64,000 nucleotides of DNA from Panonychus citri (taxonomy: Eukaryota > Arthropoda > Arachnida > Trombidiformes > Tetranychidae). This document shows, piece after piece, positions 13,349-25,211 of this stretch. Where the stretch lies: contig NW_026515488.1 of assembly GCF_014898815.1 (NCBI RefSeq), forward strand, positions 1 to 64,000. The letters run 5' to 3'. Under the pieces are notes generated by a model that was given only the letters and a program-made list of their open reading frames with translations, had not been told where the DNA came from and made no database searches. Made by a program: the position numbers and the translations under genes. Within the stretch, counting starts at the first letter, position 1; every line of letters starts with the position of its first letter.

Positions 13349-14003
13349 TTTCAATTTGAGAGCAACAATTAAAAGTTAATAATAAACAAATCGACAATCA
13401 AAACAATCTAATCAGATGGAAAAGATGAACAAGCAAACAATTTAATCAGTTAGATTGTCACAACTTAATCATAATCCAAGGTGTAATTGTAGTAACAATT
13501 AACTCTTAGTGAGTTGATTGCCAAGTTGAAACAAAAAGAAAGTCTGATCTGATGAAGAAGAAGAAGAGGAAAATCAATCACATTGTAGATTAACAATTAA
13601 TTATAGTTTAATTACTGGATATTGAGGATAATAACGATAATGATAATGATAATGATGATAATCTTGTAATCATCATGTAAACTAAATCAAGGAGAAAGGG
13701 AAAATTATTAGGACTGATTAAGTGATGATTATCTTGGGATGTTGCTGATGGAAACTAAATGTTAGCACAAATGATTATGAAATAAGATGTAACCTGTAAC
13801 TCAACTCATGGTGATGATGAGGAGGAAATGAATTCCATGATTGAACTTTATCCTCTTCTAACTTGATCCAGTTTCTTGCACAGAATCAGCATTGTTATCA
13901 TCTTCATCTTCATCTTCATCCTGATGCTTGAAGAGGCAAAAGATGAGGATGCAAAAAGAAAGGCAAAAAATGTTGAAAGAAAGAAAATTCTGAGGGGCTT
14001 GTT

Positions 14004-14006
<3 letters not shown>

Positions 14007-14045
<39 letters not shown>
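14007..14045. repeat. (CT)n microsatellite
   Basis: Uninterrupted TC/CT dinucleotide run of about 39 nt. It creates spurious Leu/Ser and Arg/Glu ORFs on both strands. Confidence 0.95.
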
Positions 14046-14047
<2 letters not shown>

Positions 14048-14376
14048 ATTCCACCAGACACTCACCCACTTCTCTCCATCACATGAATAAGTATATAATA
14101 AAATATATACAAGGAAAATAAACATTATAATAAGATGAGAAATCAGGGAATGCTCATTATGTTGGGAATTTATTGACTTACCTTTTGTTTACTACGATTA
14201 TTTTACCTTCCATTATATTATTATGATATTATCATGATTTTATTTCACCAACTCAGGGGGAAATGGTTCTCATCTTTCTTGTTGTTTGTAATTCAATCAG
14301 AATTCACTGAATTTGCAATGAAATGCAAAAAGAGAATTTTCATTTTTTTTTGCTCGAACTTTTTAGTTCGCTTGAA

Positions 14377-14379
<3 letters not shown>

Positions 14380-14416
<37 letters not shown>
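14380..14416. repeat. (CT)n microsatellite
   Basis: Uninterrupted CT run of about 37 nt. Confidence 0.95.
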
Positions 14417-14417
<1 letters not shown>

Positions 14418-15895
14418 AATATTTGATTATGTTCTTGTTCTGGTGATTATTATTATTAAATTAAATTTACTTTAAGTAATCAGCTGATTTCCGTTGTTTA
14501 CTCTTAGTTTAGTTTAATCATTAGAGCTAATAATGTATTCCCATTGCAGTGAATTCAAATTGCAACGTTGATTTTTTTTTTGTTTCCTGGTTTTTTCACA
14601 TGATAATTTATTGATTAATTTATGATTCTTCTTATGATTTGTCATTAATTTTATTTAAATTTTTTATTTCTCCGATTCTTTATACTCAAAGTAATAGAAA
14701 CTGAAATATTACCATCTTTTCTTATGAACTTCTCAAAGTAGCTATAAAAAAGAGAAAGCCCTTAGGCTATTGTAGTTGTGCCATCAAGCAGTCGGTTAAA
14801 CCTAAAAACTATTTGCTAATTCTCGATAATTAGTGCCCGTTTCAAGTGACCTGAAGTGCTCCGAACTTTTGTCAAGGTGAATATAAAATTAGGTCAGAAT
14901 TTTTAAAAAAAATCAATCACTTGTTTCATCGTTTATTTATATCACCATAATTGGATAGAAATTTGATTATTAATATTGATTATTATCTAGAGAAACTGGT
15001 TTATCTTCAGTTAGCTTAATGCACGAGTTCAAAGGTCAACATGCTAAATCAAAATATTCTAATTAGATCAATTCAAATTGTCATATCTTCGAATAAAAAA
15101 AATGACCGAAAAGATAGAGTAAGAAATTCAATGAGAGATATTTAATGATCAAAATTTCCAACATGACCTCAACTAAACGACTAATCCAAACTGATTACAT
15201 TAATTGAAACAATCAGCTGATTAAATGATTCAAGTTAATTTCATTGGATTTAAATTGTGTCCTTGATACTTTTTTGTTTTCTGATTTTTTCTTCCACAAA
15301 TTAATTCATTTTGATTTATCTCTTTTCTGTTTTTCACGGTTATCAATTACTCATTGATCGATTTCAATTGATTGGCAAATTTCTCCCAATTAAACTTGAA
15401 ATCGACAAATCAATTCAGAAATTAAATTCTAATCAAAGTTAAAAATGGAAGGTAAATTTTAGTTCATTTCGATAAACATAGATGGCGATAGTTTTCAAGT
15501 TTCAGAAAAATTTCGATGAAAAAAAATGTAAACAAACATTTCTGTTGACAACAATAATAAATTGTTAATTATTGAAATTAAAACATTTCCATTAATAAAT
15601 TAATTATGTTGCGATTAATTTAATTATTCAATGTTTACCTATGTGATTTAGTGAATTATTTAACTGAAATTTCGATTGGAATTGAAATTTTGAGCGTTTC
15701 TTTAAACTGGTTTGTCTCAGTTTAAAAATGATTCTCGTCCACCTGTTAAAAGATTAAACTGGAGATTAAGCTTAATCCTTTTCTTTTAAACCAGCGAACT
15801 TTTTTCCTCTCCTTTCACTTTTGTTCATTGTTTTTCTATCCATCTATCCATCTTTTGGACTCTTTTTCTCTTTCTGTATCTCTCTCTCTCTCTCT

Positions 15896-16413
15896 CATTT
15901 TGTCTATAAATCTCTCTCTCACTCTATCTCTCTTTCCTTTGTTTCTTTTACTTTCATCTTCTTCTGTTGGATGGGTTTTAATTTCTGCCACTAGAAGATA
16001 AACTGGTTGTAAGCTTCCTGTTAATTATCATTATAATTAGCGAAAAGCGAATAAATTAAGCGAAGAAGAGACAAACCCCATTGGAATTGGTTCTAAATCT
16101 ATCACTTTCATCCTGTTTGCTTCAAGAAAAAAAATATTCTTTTCTTCCCAAGAAAATATCATAGATTCTAAAGGTAAGTCAAAATCTCTTTGTTCTTTAT
16201 TTCCTGTTTTCTATTTTTTTTCTCCATTTTTTTTCTATTCTCTGGACTTTCTTTCCTTAATATTCTCTGATTACACTTTCACACTCTTACAATCAATTTT
16301 TCTTTAATTGTGATTATCCTGTCACACTATTTATACATTCAATTATATCTCTTTATTTGTGTACTGTGTGTAGTATATTGTTGCTTATTATTTTTGTTTC
16401 TCTCTCTCTCTCT
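15896..16413 (+). repeat. Tandem duplication, copy 1 (Atg18 5' untranslated exon)
   Basis: Starts CATTTTGTCTATAAATC and ends in a CT tract. The next ~517 nt repeat it almost exactly. Each copy contains the same exon-like segment ending in the consensus donor TCTAAAG/GTAAGTC (exon end 16173 here). The unit is bounded by CT dinucleotide tracts on both sides. Confidence 0.93.
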
Positions 16414-16918
16414 CATTTTGTCTATAAATCTCTCTCTCACTCTATCTCTTTCCTTTGTTTCTTTTACTTTCATCTTCTTCTGTTGGATGGGTTTTAATTT
16501 CTGCCACTAGAAGATAAACTGGTTGTAAGCTTCCTGTTAATTATCATTATAATTAGCGAAAAGCGAATAAATTAAGCGAAGAAGAGACAAACCCCATTGG
16601 AATTGGTTCTAAATCTATCACTTTCATCCTGTTTGCTTCAAGAAAAAAAATATTCTTTTCTTCCCAAGAAAATATCATAGATTCTAAAGGTAAGTCAAAA
16701 TCTCTTTGTTCTTTATTTCCTGTTTTCTATTTTTTTTCTCCATTTTTTTTCTATTCTCTGGACTTTCTTTCCTTAATATTCTCTGATTACACTTTCACAC
16801 TCTTACAATCAATTTTTTCTTTAATTGTGATTATCCTGTCACACTATTTATACATTCAATTATATCTCTTTATTTGTGTACTGTGTGTGTAGTATATTGT
16901 TGCTTATTATTTTTTGTT

Positions 16919-16930
<12 letters not shown>
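16414..16930 (+). repeat. Tandem duplication, copy 2 (Atg18 5' untranslated exon)
   Basis: Second copy at an offset of 516-518 nt. The visible differences from copy 1 are small indels: one TC unit near the start, one extra T in a T run, one extra GT unit, and the length of the closing CT tract. The duplicated donor ends an exon at 16689. Confidence 0.93.

Positions 16931-16952
<22 letters not shown>
16921..16952. repeat. (CT)n microsatellite
   Basis: CT run closing the second copy of the 517 nt duplication. Confidence 0.9.
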
Positions 16953-16954
<2 letters not shown>

Positions 16955-17439
16955 TTAAGTCATAACCATCGTCATCGTCATTAATTATCATCAGTTATAA
17001 TTGTTGTAATTTTTATTTCTAATCTTCATTGCCTTGTTAGATTCCCTTTCTATTTGTCTTTCTTTTCCCAATTTTCTCCCTCTTTCTATGTTTACATCAA
17101 TTCAAAAACAATCTTTGATTTTTATCTTCACCTTATCATCACTTTTGTGTTTTGTTTACATTTTGTACTAATACAATTCATTAGAAATATTTCTACGTTT
17201 CAATATATTTAACTAATTTCTCTCTTTGTTTTTTTTCTCCTTAATCACAGTAATTACTCAATTCCATCATTTTAAATTGCTCATTCATTTTGGTAACTTC
17301 GACAAGGACTTTCATCTACCTTGAGACATTTTTTTCGTTGGATTCGTGCCCTTGATTATTTCTCTATCTTTCTCTTTCTCATTAATATTTACAAAAACAC
17401 TGAACCTTTTGACAACCAAAGCAATCAATCATCATCACC

Positions 17440-18746
17440 ATGTCTATACCAGAGACCGAGTATCAATCAAAATACTTATATGTCCGATTCAATCAAGATT
17501 CAACTTCCCTTTGTGTTGGAACCCGATCTGGATTTCAGTTAATCAACTTCCAAGCTACAGATGATCTTCGTATGTTAACTGGATGCGCAGAGGAAGAAAT
17601 TTACATTGCAGAAAGATGTTTCTCTTCCAGTATTTTGGCCTACGTTTCCCTTCAATCCCCTCGAAAGGTCAACTTTTTACACGTTGAACGTGATGTAATG
17701 ATATGTGATCCAAGATGTTACAATAATTCAATCCTTAGTGTACGAATGAATCGATCTCGAATCGTGGTTGTCCTAGAAGATGCCATCTATATTCATACTG
17801 GTCTAAATGGTGAATTCATGGCTGATCTACATAGAATTAAGCAAACACCCTGTAACTCAAAAGGTCTTTGTGCTTTATCACCAAACGATGAGAATTGTCT
17901 TCTCGCTTATCCAGGCGGTCCTAACACAGGAGAATTGATTATCTATGATTGTATGAATTTACAAGATAAGATAATCATACCTGCTCATGATAATCCACTG
18001 GCAGCGATGACTTTTGATTCTGCTGGTGATAAAATCGCTACTGCCAGTGAAAAGGGAACCATAATTCGAGTCCATCTAATATTAGATGGATCTTGTTTAT
18101 ATGAGTTTCGTCGTGGATTCACTAGATGTGCCAACATTTACTCTTTATCCTTTGGATGTAATTCCCTCTTCCTTTGTGCTTCCAGTTCAACGGAAACAAT
18201 TCACATATTCAAATTGGACACTTCACCTGCCAATCGACACAAAGAAGAAAGTACCAGTTGGATTGATTACCTTGGTCGAGCCTCCGAATCTTATTTACCT
18301 GCAAACATTTCAAAGGTATTCAATCAGGAAAGGTCATTCGCTTATGCTAAATTACCATTGAAAAATTTGGAAACTGTTTGCACGATAACCATGATCAACG
18401 AAACACCCTGGCTAATGGTTGCCTCTTATGATGGTTATGTTTACCTTTACGATTTAAATATAGCCGAGGGCGGTGAATGTAACCTTGTCCGTCAGCATAA
18501 ACTTTCTGAAATACCTTTGGCTCAGATAGATAGGCGAGATTCATTAACGCCAACAGGTAACTTACATTCAATCGCTACGCTCATTGTCACTAATATGAAT
18601 TAGTTTTTTCTGTTTGTCCAAAAGGTTTAAGTTACGCTGCAGCAGTGAGAGGATTAAATCAAATTAGATCTAACAGAATGACCATAATCAACAATACTAA
18701 CTCCAAAAAATCCAACAAATCCTTAGGTTCAACTCCCATTTCCTAA
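17440..18746 (+). CDS. WIPI2/Atg18-type autophagy PROPPIN
   Basis: Two exons, 17440-18556 and 18625-18746, joined by a 68 nt GT-AG intron; 412 aa. A WD40-repeat PROPPIN beta-propeller that binds PI3P/PI(3,5)P2 on the phagophore and, in WIPI2, recruits the ATG16L1 complex to drive LC3/Atg8 lipidation. Supporting motifs: the phosphoinositide-binding FRRG (about residues 223-226, YEFRRGFTRC), flanked by IPAHDNPLAAMTFDSAGDKI and ATASEKGTIIRV before it and SSSTETIHIFKL after it, all near-diagnostic of the family. The start ATG follows CATCACC and gives MSIPETEYQS. Reading through the short intron would add a 15-residue tail and stop. The spliced frame instead gives SYAAAVRG, matching the conserved YGAAxGKG-type C-terminal propeller strand, so I prefer the spliced form. 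Confidence 0.93.
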
Positions 18747-21030
18747 CCTTTGAGTCCCAAAAATATAATATAATCTAAAAAAAAATCTTAATCTCTCACT
18801 TTAATTACCTTAACCTTCCAATTTTTACTTTCTGTCTCTCTTAATTATCTTCCTGTTTGTGATTGTAGGTTTTGTATTAGTTTAGTAAAACAAACTCACT
18901 TAAAACAACAACATCTTCATAATCGTAAATATAAAACCATTAATTGAAAATGATATCAACAATTTGGATTATAAATACACATCAACAATATGGAATCACA
19001 AACAACAACAACAAAATAATGTAAATAATTGACACAATTAGGAAAAACAAAGAAACCGAGGAAAAGTGTTACAAACTCATCATCATGTAAAAATAGACTC
19101 TCTCACCCTCTCATTTCAATGTAATCTCAATCCTGTCAATTAATCCAACACAAAAAAAAACAAACAAATTATGTCAACCAAACAATAATCGAGATATTAA
19201 TTATCTATGGCAATTAACTCTCTAATTATATCTCATCTATTGGACAACAAATCAACAACCTCGCAAACCATATTAACCACCAACATCATCATCATCATCA
19301 TCATCAAATCATATTAGTATTTCATCATCAGCTCTATTGGATAACCACATCATCAATTGGACCATTTTTTGCTTCCGGGGTCAATCAATTTAATTGTACA
19401 AAATCAAATACATTAATCATCAATATCCAATATCTCATGAAAACAAAATATACAGTTAATCACTTATATATAAAATGTATATAATTGAATTTATAATTAC
19501 AATCAATTAACAAAAGATGCTTGATTATGTTCAGATATTTGATTATATTACTGATATATAATGATAATAATAAAAATATTTTACTTTGAAAACTAATTAG
19601 TTAATTTGTAAGGATCAAGTTAATCTCATGATAATAACAATTGATGAATCCATGAATTAATCAACTTGATTGTGTTACTGTTACTAAATCAGTGAGAAAA
19701 TGGATTCTAAACAAAATTGATTAAATTAAAAATGAACATTTAATTGTCATGATAATGATAATAATATTGATGATGATGATGATTGAATATAATGATTTGT
19801 TGATTTCCTTGGTGACCGTAACTTTGGGATCTAAATTGTTGATGAAACAATAACAATAACAATCATTATTAACTATTGATTTTCATTAATTCATCTTGTT
19901 TTATTTTCCACCCTCGATTAAATCACTCGACTCCCCGATAAATATATTCCCACCTAAACTTAATTGTTGGAAACTTGATCATCCATCATTGGAATATAAT
20001 TGCTGATCAATTTTCAACAGTTACAAATGATCAATTGCTCTGAGAAACAATTTAATATGTTTAAAGGTAAAAAAAGAGTCAACAACAATCAACTGATTGA
20101 GAAACAATTTGACTAAAAGATTAACACAATTAACTCATTTAGGATTATGTATTATATGAAATTTAAGTTAATTTGATTTGATTTGATTAGTTTTAATTCA
20201 TCTCATGAGGGTAAGGGTAATGGGAATCCCTCAAGTTAATTAACTATTATCATCGTTGGTTAATTTTGATATTTATTTTTAATTGTGATCAATTTTTTTT
20301 TCATAGTGTTGTAGTTAATTGTCTGAATTTATAATTAACGTTTTGATTGTTGTTTGTTGATGATATTGAAAATAAAAGTAATTGGTTGTTTCCCTTTTTT
20401 GATTGTTATTAAGTCTGAGAGGAATAAATTTCCGGTTCTTTGATGAAAATATTGTAATCAACAATTTAATTTAGATTATGATTGTTAACAATTTACCCTT
20501 AATCATAATAACACAATTTGTCTCGTATATTTTTTGTTATTAACATAATTAAATCACAAACAAAAGTAATACACTAAAGTTAATCATTAACATCATTTAA
20601 ACCATTGGATTGAAAAAAAAAACATTTCTGGAAACATGATTAAGCTAATTATTCAATTTATCGTGATTAAAAAGTGAGCATATAATTAAGTTAATTGTTG
20701 GTGGTGCAAGTTTAATGATGGTAAAGTTGATTGTGATTAGAATAGTAAAGTTTTAATCATTGTAATTGTTAATATAAGTCTAGTTTTTAATATTTGATTG
20801 TCCATTTCAAGTCCAACTTTTTGTTAATTGTCCTCTAATTGTGATAACTAAAGGGTTAACAAATTACTACTTTAACTATTGATTAATTGTGAGTCTATAT
20901 AAAATGGATTAATCTTCAATAACCTCTTATAGTATCATCATTAATAATATGATTAAATTGCTTCGTTGTCGATACAATCAATGGTCAATTGATTATCGAT
21001 CAACTAATCAACAATTTCCAATGACTTATC
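18747..21030. other. Intergenic region between Atg18 and the sushi-domain gene
   Basis: AT-rich, with short ATC/GAT runs (for example 19282-19305). The first part is likely 3' UTR of Atg18, and the end is the promoter and 5' UTR of the sushi gene. No ORF is supported. Confidence 0.5.
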
Positions 21031-24000
21031 ATGGTTAATTGGAGTAACTTTAATCATCCCAATCGGTTAAATGTAAATCTTTGTATATTATTATTTATCT
21101 TGTTGATTTGTTTCAATTTATTGTCGCATGTTAATTGTGAGTTAATCTTAATTTTGTCAACATTTTTCTCCATTTACAAATTGTGATTAAATTTCTGATT
21201 CCATTAAATTGTCAGGTCAAAATTGTTCACCATTAAGTTTACCCGTTTACGGTGAATGGCCAACGGGCTCTTGTTTGAATGTTGTTGGTCAACGATGTTT
21301 AATTGGGTGTCAACGGGGATTTGAATTGATTGGGTCATCGCATCGGACATGTTGCGATAACGGTACTTGGACTGGTGAAGATTCAATGTGCATAAGTAAT
21401 TAAATTGTTTGATGTTAATTTGTTTCCTCATAGATTGATTATTTATCTGTTGTAAATTACTTTAGATCAACAAATTCAATGTCCACAGTTAATTGTCCCT
21501 AATGATGGTCGGCTAATCGGTAATTGTTTACCTTTCGCTGGGGGAACTTGTATAATCCAATGTTACGGCGATTCCTTCAATCGTTTGGTACAATCGGTTT
21601 GTCATATTAACGGTTCTTGGTCTGATCCTAATCCTCGGTGTACATTGACCACAACAACGACTTTAGCACCGCGTTGTCCACCCATTAGTGGCCTTTCAAA
21701 TGGACAAATTGATAGTTCGTGTTCAGCTGGTTTTCCTGGTTCACTTTGTTCATTTTCATGCAATTCTGGGTACAAATTGGTTGGATTATCGACTCTTTCA
21801 TGTTTACCTGGTGGCCTTTGGTCGGGTGAAATGCCCGTTTGTGCTCAAATAATGTGTCGCCCGTTAACCAGGTCACCAAATACCCTCTTAATGGGCAATT
21901 GTTCACCAGGAATTGTTGGTACAACTTGTACTTATCAGTGTTTACGTGGTTATAGCTTAGTCGGTGGTTCGGAGACACTTTTATGTACAGAAACGGGTGA
22001 ATGGTCTGGCGCACCACCGACCTGTGAATCTGTTTCGTGTCCTTCATTAACTCGACCCTTAAATGGTCAATTGAATGGGTCTTGTAATCCAGGTAAGGCC
22101 ATGGAATCGTGTAATTTAATCTGTGATACTTGTTATACTCCGACATCTAATCCAAGTTTAACTTGTCGGGAAACTGGCCAATGGTCTGATCCATTGCCAA
22201 ATTGTATACCCATAACATGTCCACGATTACCTGGTCCAATAGTCGGATCTTATTCTGGACATTGTGATCCAGGTCTTTGTGGTCAAACATGTTTACTCAA
22301 TTGTGGGCCCAATTATATTAATCCAATTACTGAATTACGTTGCACACCCAATGGGTGGGGAACGGCAAGTTTACTGACCTGTGAACGGAAAACTTGTCCA
22401 CCAATTCAACCTTGGCCAATGGTTACACCGAAGGTGTTTGTAGTCCAGGTCTAGTGGGTTCTACGTGTACCTATCGGTGTAATTTTGGATTCGCACTTGT
22501 GGGTAAACCAAGTTTCGAGTGTCTACCCGAAACTAGTAATTGGGCTATCGGTGAATTGCCCATTTGTACATCGGTAGTTTGTCCACCAATTTATCCACCG
22601 TCAGGAGGTAAAACTAACGGTACTTGTTCGGGTGCCACTTTTGGTTCAACTTGTTCAATTTTCTGTTCACCGTCCCTCAATTTAGAGGGTGAACCTTTGT
22701 TAACCTGTACCGGTAATGGAACTTGGAATCACCCAGTTCCTCGGTGTGTGGAAGCACCACCGATATCGTGTCCACCCTTAGTCGCCCCTTCTAATGGTCA
22801 GTTGTCGGGCACCTGTTCACCTGGATATTCACAACGAACCTGTACAATTCTATGTTCTTCCGGAACTTTACCAAGTGGTCCAAGTGAATTGACATGTTTA
22901 CCCAATGGAAATTGGGATAATCCGATTCCATCATGTTCTGGTCGTTCATGTCCACCAATTCTCCTCCTGAACATGGTTACACGCGCGGGGATTGTTCACC
23001 TGGTGTACCAGGTAAACTTTGCTCATTCGGTTGTGAAAAGGGTTACTCATTGTCCAGTGAATCTCAACTGGTGACCGAATGTTTCCCGATGGTACTTGGT
23101 CTAATGAAGTACCAACATGTATCCAGGTCACATGCGATCCTTATTACCACCCTCACCAAATGGTGGACTACAAGGTACATGTAACCCAGGTTATCCAGGG
23201 GAAAGATGTTCATTCACCTGCCCGGTGGGCTATCGACTAAGAGGTCTTTCGAGTTCCCTTTGTCAACTCAATGGTACCTGGTCATCGGTTCCACCCGTTT
23301 GTACCTTGGCCTCTTGTCCGTCACTAATTTCACCTCTTTGTGGTTACGCTTATGGTACTTGTTCACCAGGTACTTTGGGTGAAACCTGTAACTTTACCTG
23401 TAATCAGGGATGTGCCCTGGAGGGTTTTAATGTGTTGACCTGTGGGGAGGGCGGACGATGGTCTCATTTTCAGCCCATTTGTCGAGGTGAGTTGCCAAAT
23501 TGTCGTTAAATTTAATAGATATTTAAATTGATTCAATTTCTTTTGAAATACAAATTAACTCTTCATCATTAATATTACCTTGACAACCAGAATATTTTTA
23601 ATTCAGTTTGAGAAATAAACTAAATCTAATCTTTAAAAGTTTCTCCTCATCGATAATAATATAATTAAGAATAACAATTAAGGTTTTCGTTGAGTTTCTC
23701 TTTGAAAAAATAAAATCAATTCTTTCCATTGATTTAGTTAAATGTCAACAATTAAAAATTATTATTCTATTAACTATCAACATTTAAATCGAGAATCATT
23801 CAAAATGATTTAATGCTGACCATTTAAACTGATTGTGATTAACGATTAATTGTTGTCACTGTTTTTTGCTTCTTCTTTTAATCATTAAAATCAATTCAAT
23901 GATAATGTGATATTGATTAAATTGTTATCATTTTGAATTTGAATTAACTTTCCTTTGGAATCAATTTAAATTATATCAATTTATTGATTAGTTCAATTGT

Positions 24001-25211
24001 AAGGGAAAAATCAATTGATTGTTATTTTTTTGTTTCCATTGTTAAGTTTAATTTGAATCTTTGTTTATATTATCATATCCATAGAGAACTGGATAGAACT
24101 TTTTAATTCAGTTAATAAGTCACAATTTGCGTGCAATTGTGACAATTTAAATGTATAGATTTGATTCTTACCGACGATAATTTATCTTAATCACAATTAA
24201 AAGTATAATTTATAAAACAAAAATCAACAAAGGAAATGATATTACATATAATAAAAATGTACATTGATAATGTGTGATTCATTAATTGTCCTAGTTAATT
24301 TAAAATAATCATTAGAGTTTAATTGTCTTTCATTTTTCTCAATTTAAATGACAATTAAAACATGAGACTCAAAGATTTGGACATTTTATATGAATGATTT
24401 AATTGTTTGATTTGAACTTTGGTTAATTTTTGTAACCAGAAATCGGCTCTGAACCAACATCTACACCAACAACGGTACCAGGAACTGATCCAGATCCCGA
24501 CCCCGACCCCGATCCTGACCCTGACCCTGACCCGGATCCTGATCCATATCCTGACCCTGATTATACTGACCCTTATCCAGATGTAACCACAATTAAACCT
24601 ACAACCTCACCTAAGCCAACCATCAACCCAACCACTGGTCCATCGACCTTTTGTCAACCCTTACGTCCACCCCGAGGCGGTGTTCTTTACGGTAAATGTG
24701 CACCAGGTATTTCGGGTTCAACCTGTACCCTTGTTTGTTCAAGAGGTTACAGGTTAGTGGGTCAACTAGTGGTCACTTGTACAAACTCTGGCCAATGGTC
24801 AGGGCGATTAGGAATCTGTCAAAGTGAGTTAATTACAACTGACCCAATGAACGTTGTAAATTAAAAACACATTAAAGTAAATAATACAAGTTGCGAACAA
24901 TTAATAAATCATAATTAACTCTTATCAAATTGATTTTCTTTCTTCTACTTTGTTAATTAGTCGCAACAACTCAACACTGTGCCTCAGGTCGTTGTTGCCG
25001 TCCGCCCACTATTCCGATCAATGGTCGGCTATTCCGTTGTAACAATTCAATCGGAGGTCAATGTCGGATAACTTGTTCCGTCGGGTATAAAGTTAACATA
25101 ATTCAACCACTTAAATGTCAACTTAATGGTGATTGGAATTACAATCCAGATACAATTAAGTGTATCCAATCAACTAAAACAGTTATGTTTGTCTGGAGAT
25201 GGTTTGGTTAA
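21031..25211 (+). CDS. Secreted multi-sushi (CCP) protein, 14 modules, four frame breaks
   Basis: Five exons with matching phases: 21031-21136, 21216-21395, 21466-23486, 24440-24823, 24961-25211 (stop TAA). Exon 1 encodes a signal peptide (core LCILLFILLICFNLL). Then come 14 sushi/complement-control modules in the recurring pattern C-P-P/x-L, NG, G-x-C-SPG, C-x3-C, GY/F-L, L-x-C, G-x-W, P-x-C. Exon 2 is module 1, the large third exon is modules 2-12, and exons 4 and 5 carry one module each. Exon 4 opens with a Thr/Pro region and an Asp-Pro repeat linker. There is no transmembrane segment or GPI signal, so it is probably extracellular: adhesion, matrix or humoral recognition. The third exon changes frame at about 22410, 22961, 23084 and 23140. 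Each site lacks one base relative to the module consensus, and its length (2021 nt) would be in phase with four more bases. It is either a decaying gene or indel errors. Confidence 0.85.
24487..24585 (+). repeat. Asp-Pro coding minisatellite
   Basis: GAY-CCN hexamer repeated about ten times, with a few TAT substitutions. It encodes an acidic D-P linker between sushi modules 12 and 13. Synonymous variation between units suggests the peptide is maintained rather than freshly expanded. Confidence 0.9.

Larger units (their letters stand above)
13349..15895. other. Intergenic region with CT microsatellites
   Basis: Lies between the start of the NETO-like gene and the 5' region of the Atg18/WIPI gene, so it probably holds both divergent promoters. 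Two long CT tracts sit at 14007-14045 and 14380-14416. The stretch 14690-15190 has a less repetitive, more mixed composition than its surroundings, but no ORF could be supported in it. Confidence 0.5.
16174..17250 (+). promoter_or_regulatory. Alternative 5' UTR introns of the Atg18/WIPI gene
   Basis: Donors GTAAGTC lie after 16173 and after 16689 (the two duplicated copies). An acceptor with a T-rich tract ends at 17250 (CTTAATCACAG). Coding starts at 17440, so these look like untranslated first exons spliced to a common second exon. There may be two alternative first exons or promoters. No transcript data are available here. Confidence 0.45.

Noticed and set aside
13858..14125. Overlapping ORFs rich in Arg/Glu or Leu/Ser
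   Set aside because: Created by the (CT)n microsatellite; simple-sequence translation on both strands.
18557..18603. Unspliced C-terminal end of Atg18 (tail ending VTNMN)
   Set aside because: A 68 nt GT-AG intron gives the conserved SYAAAVRG strand instead; the unspliced tail has no family similarity.
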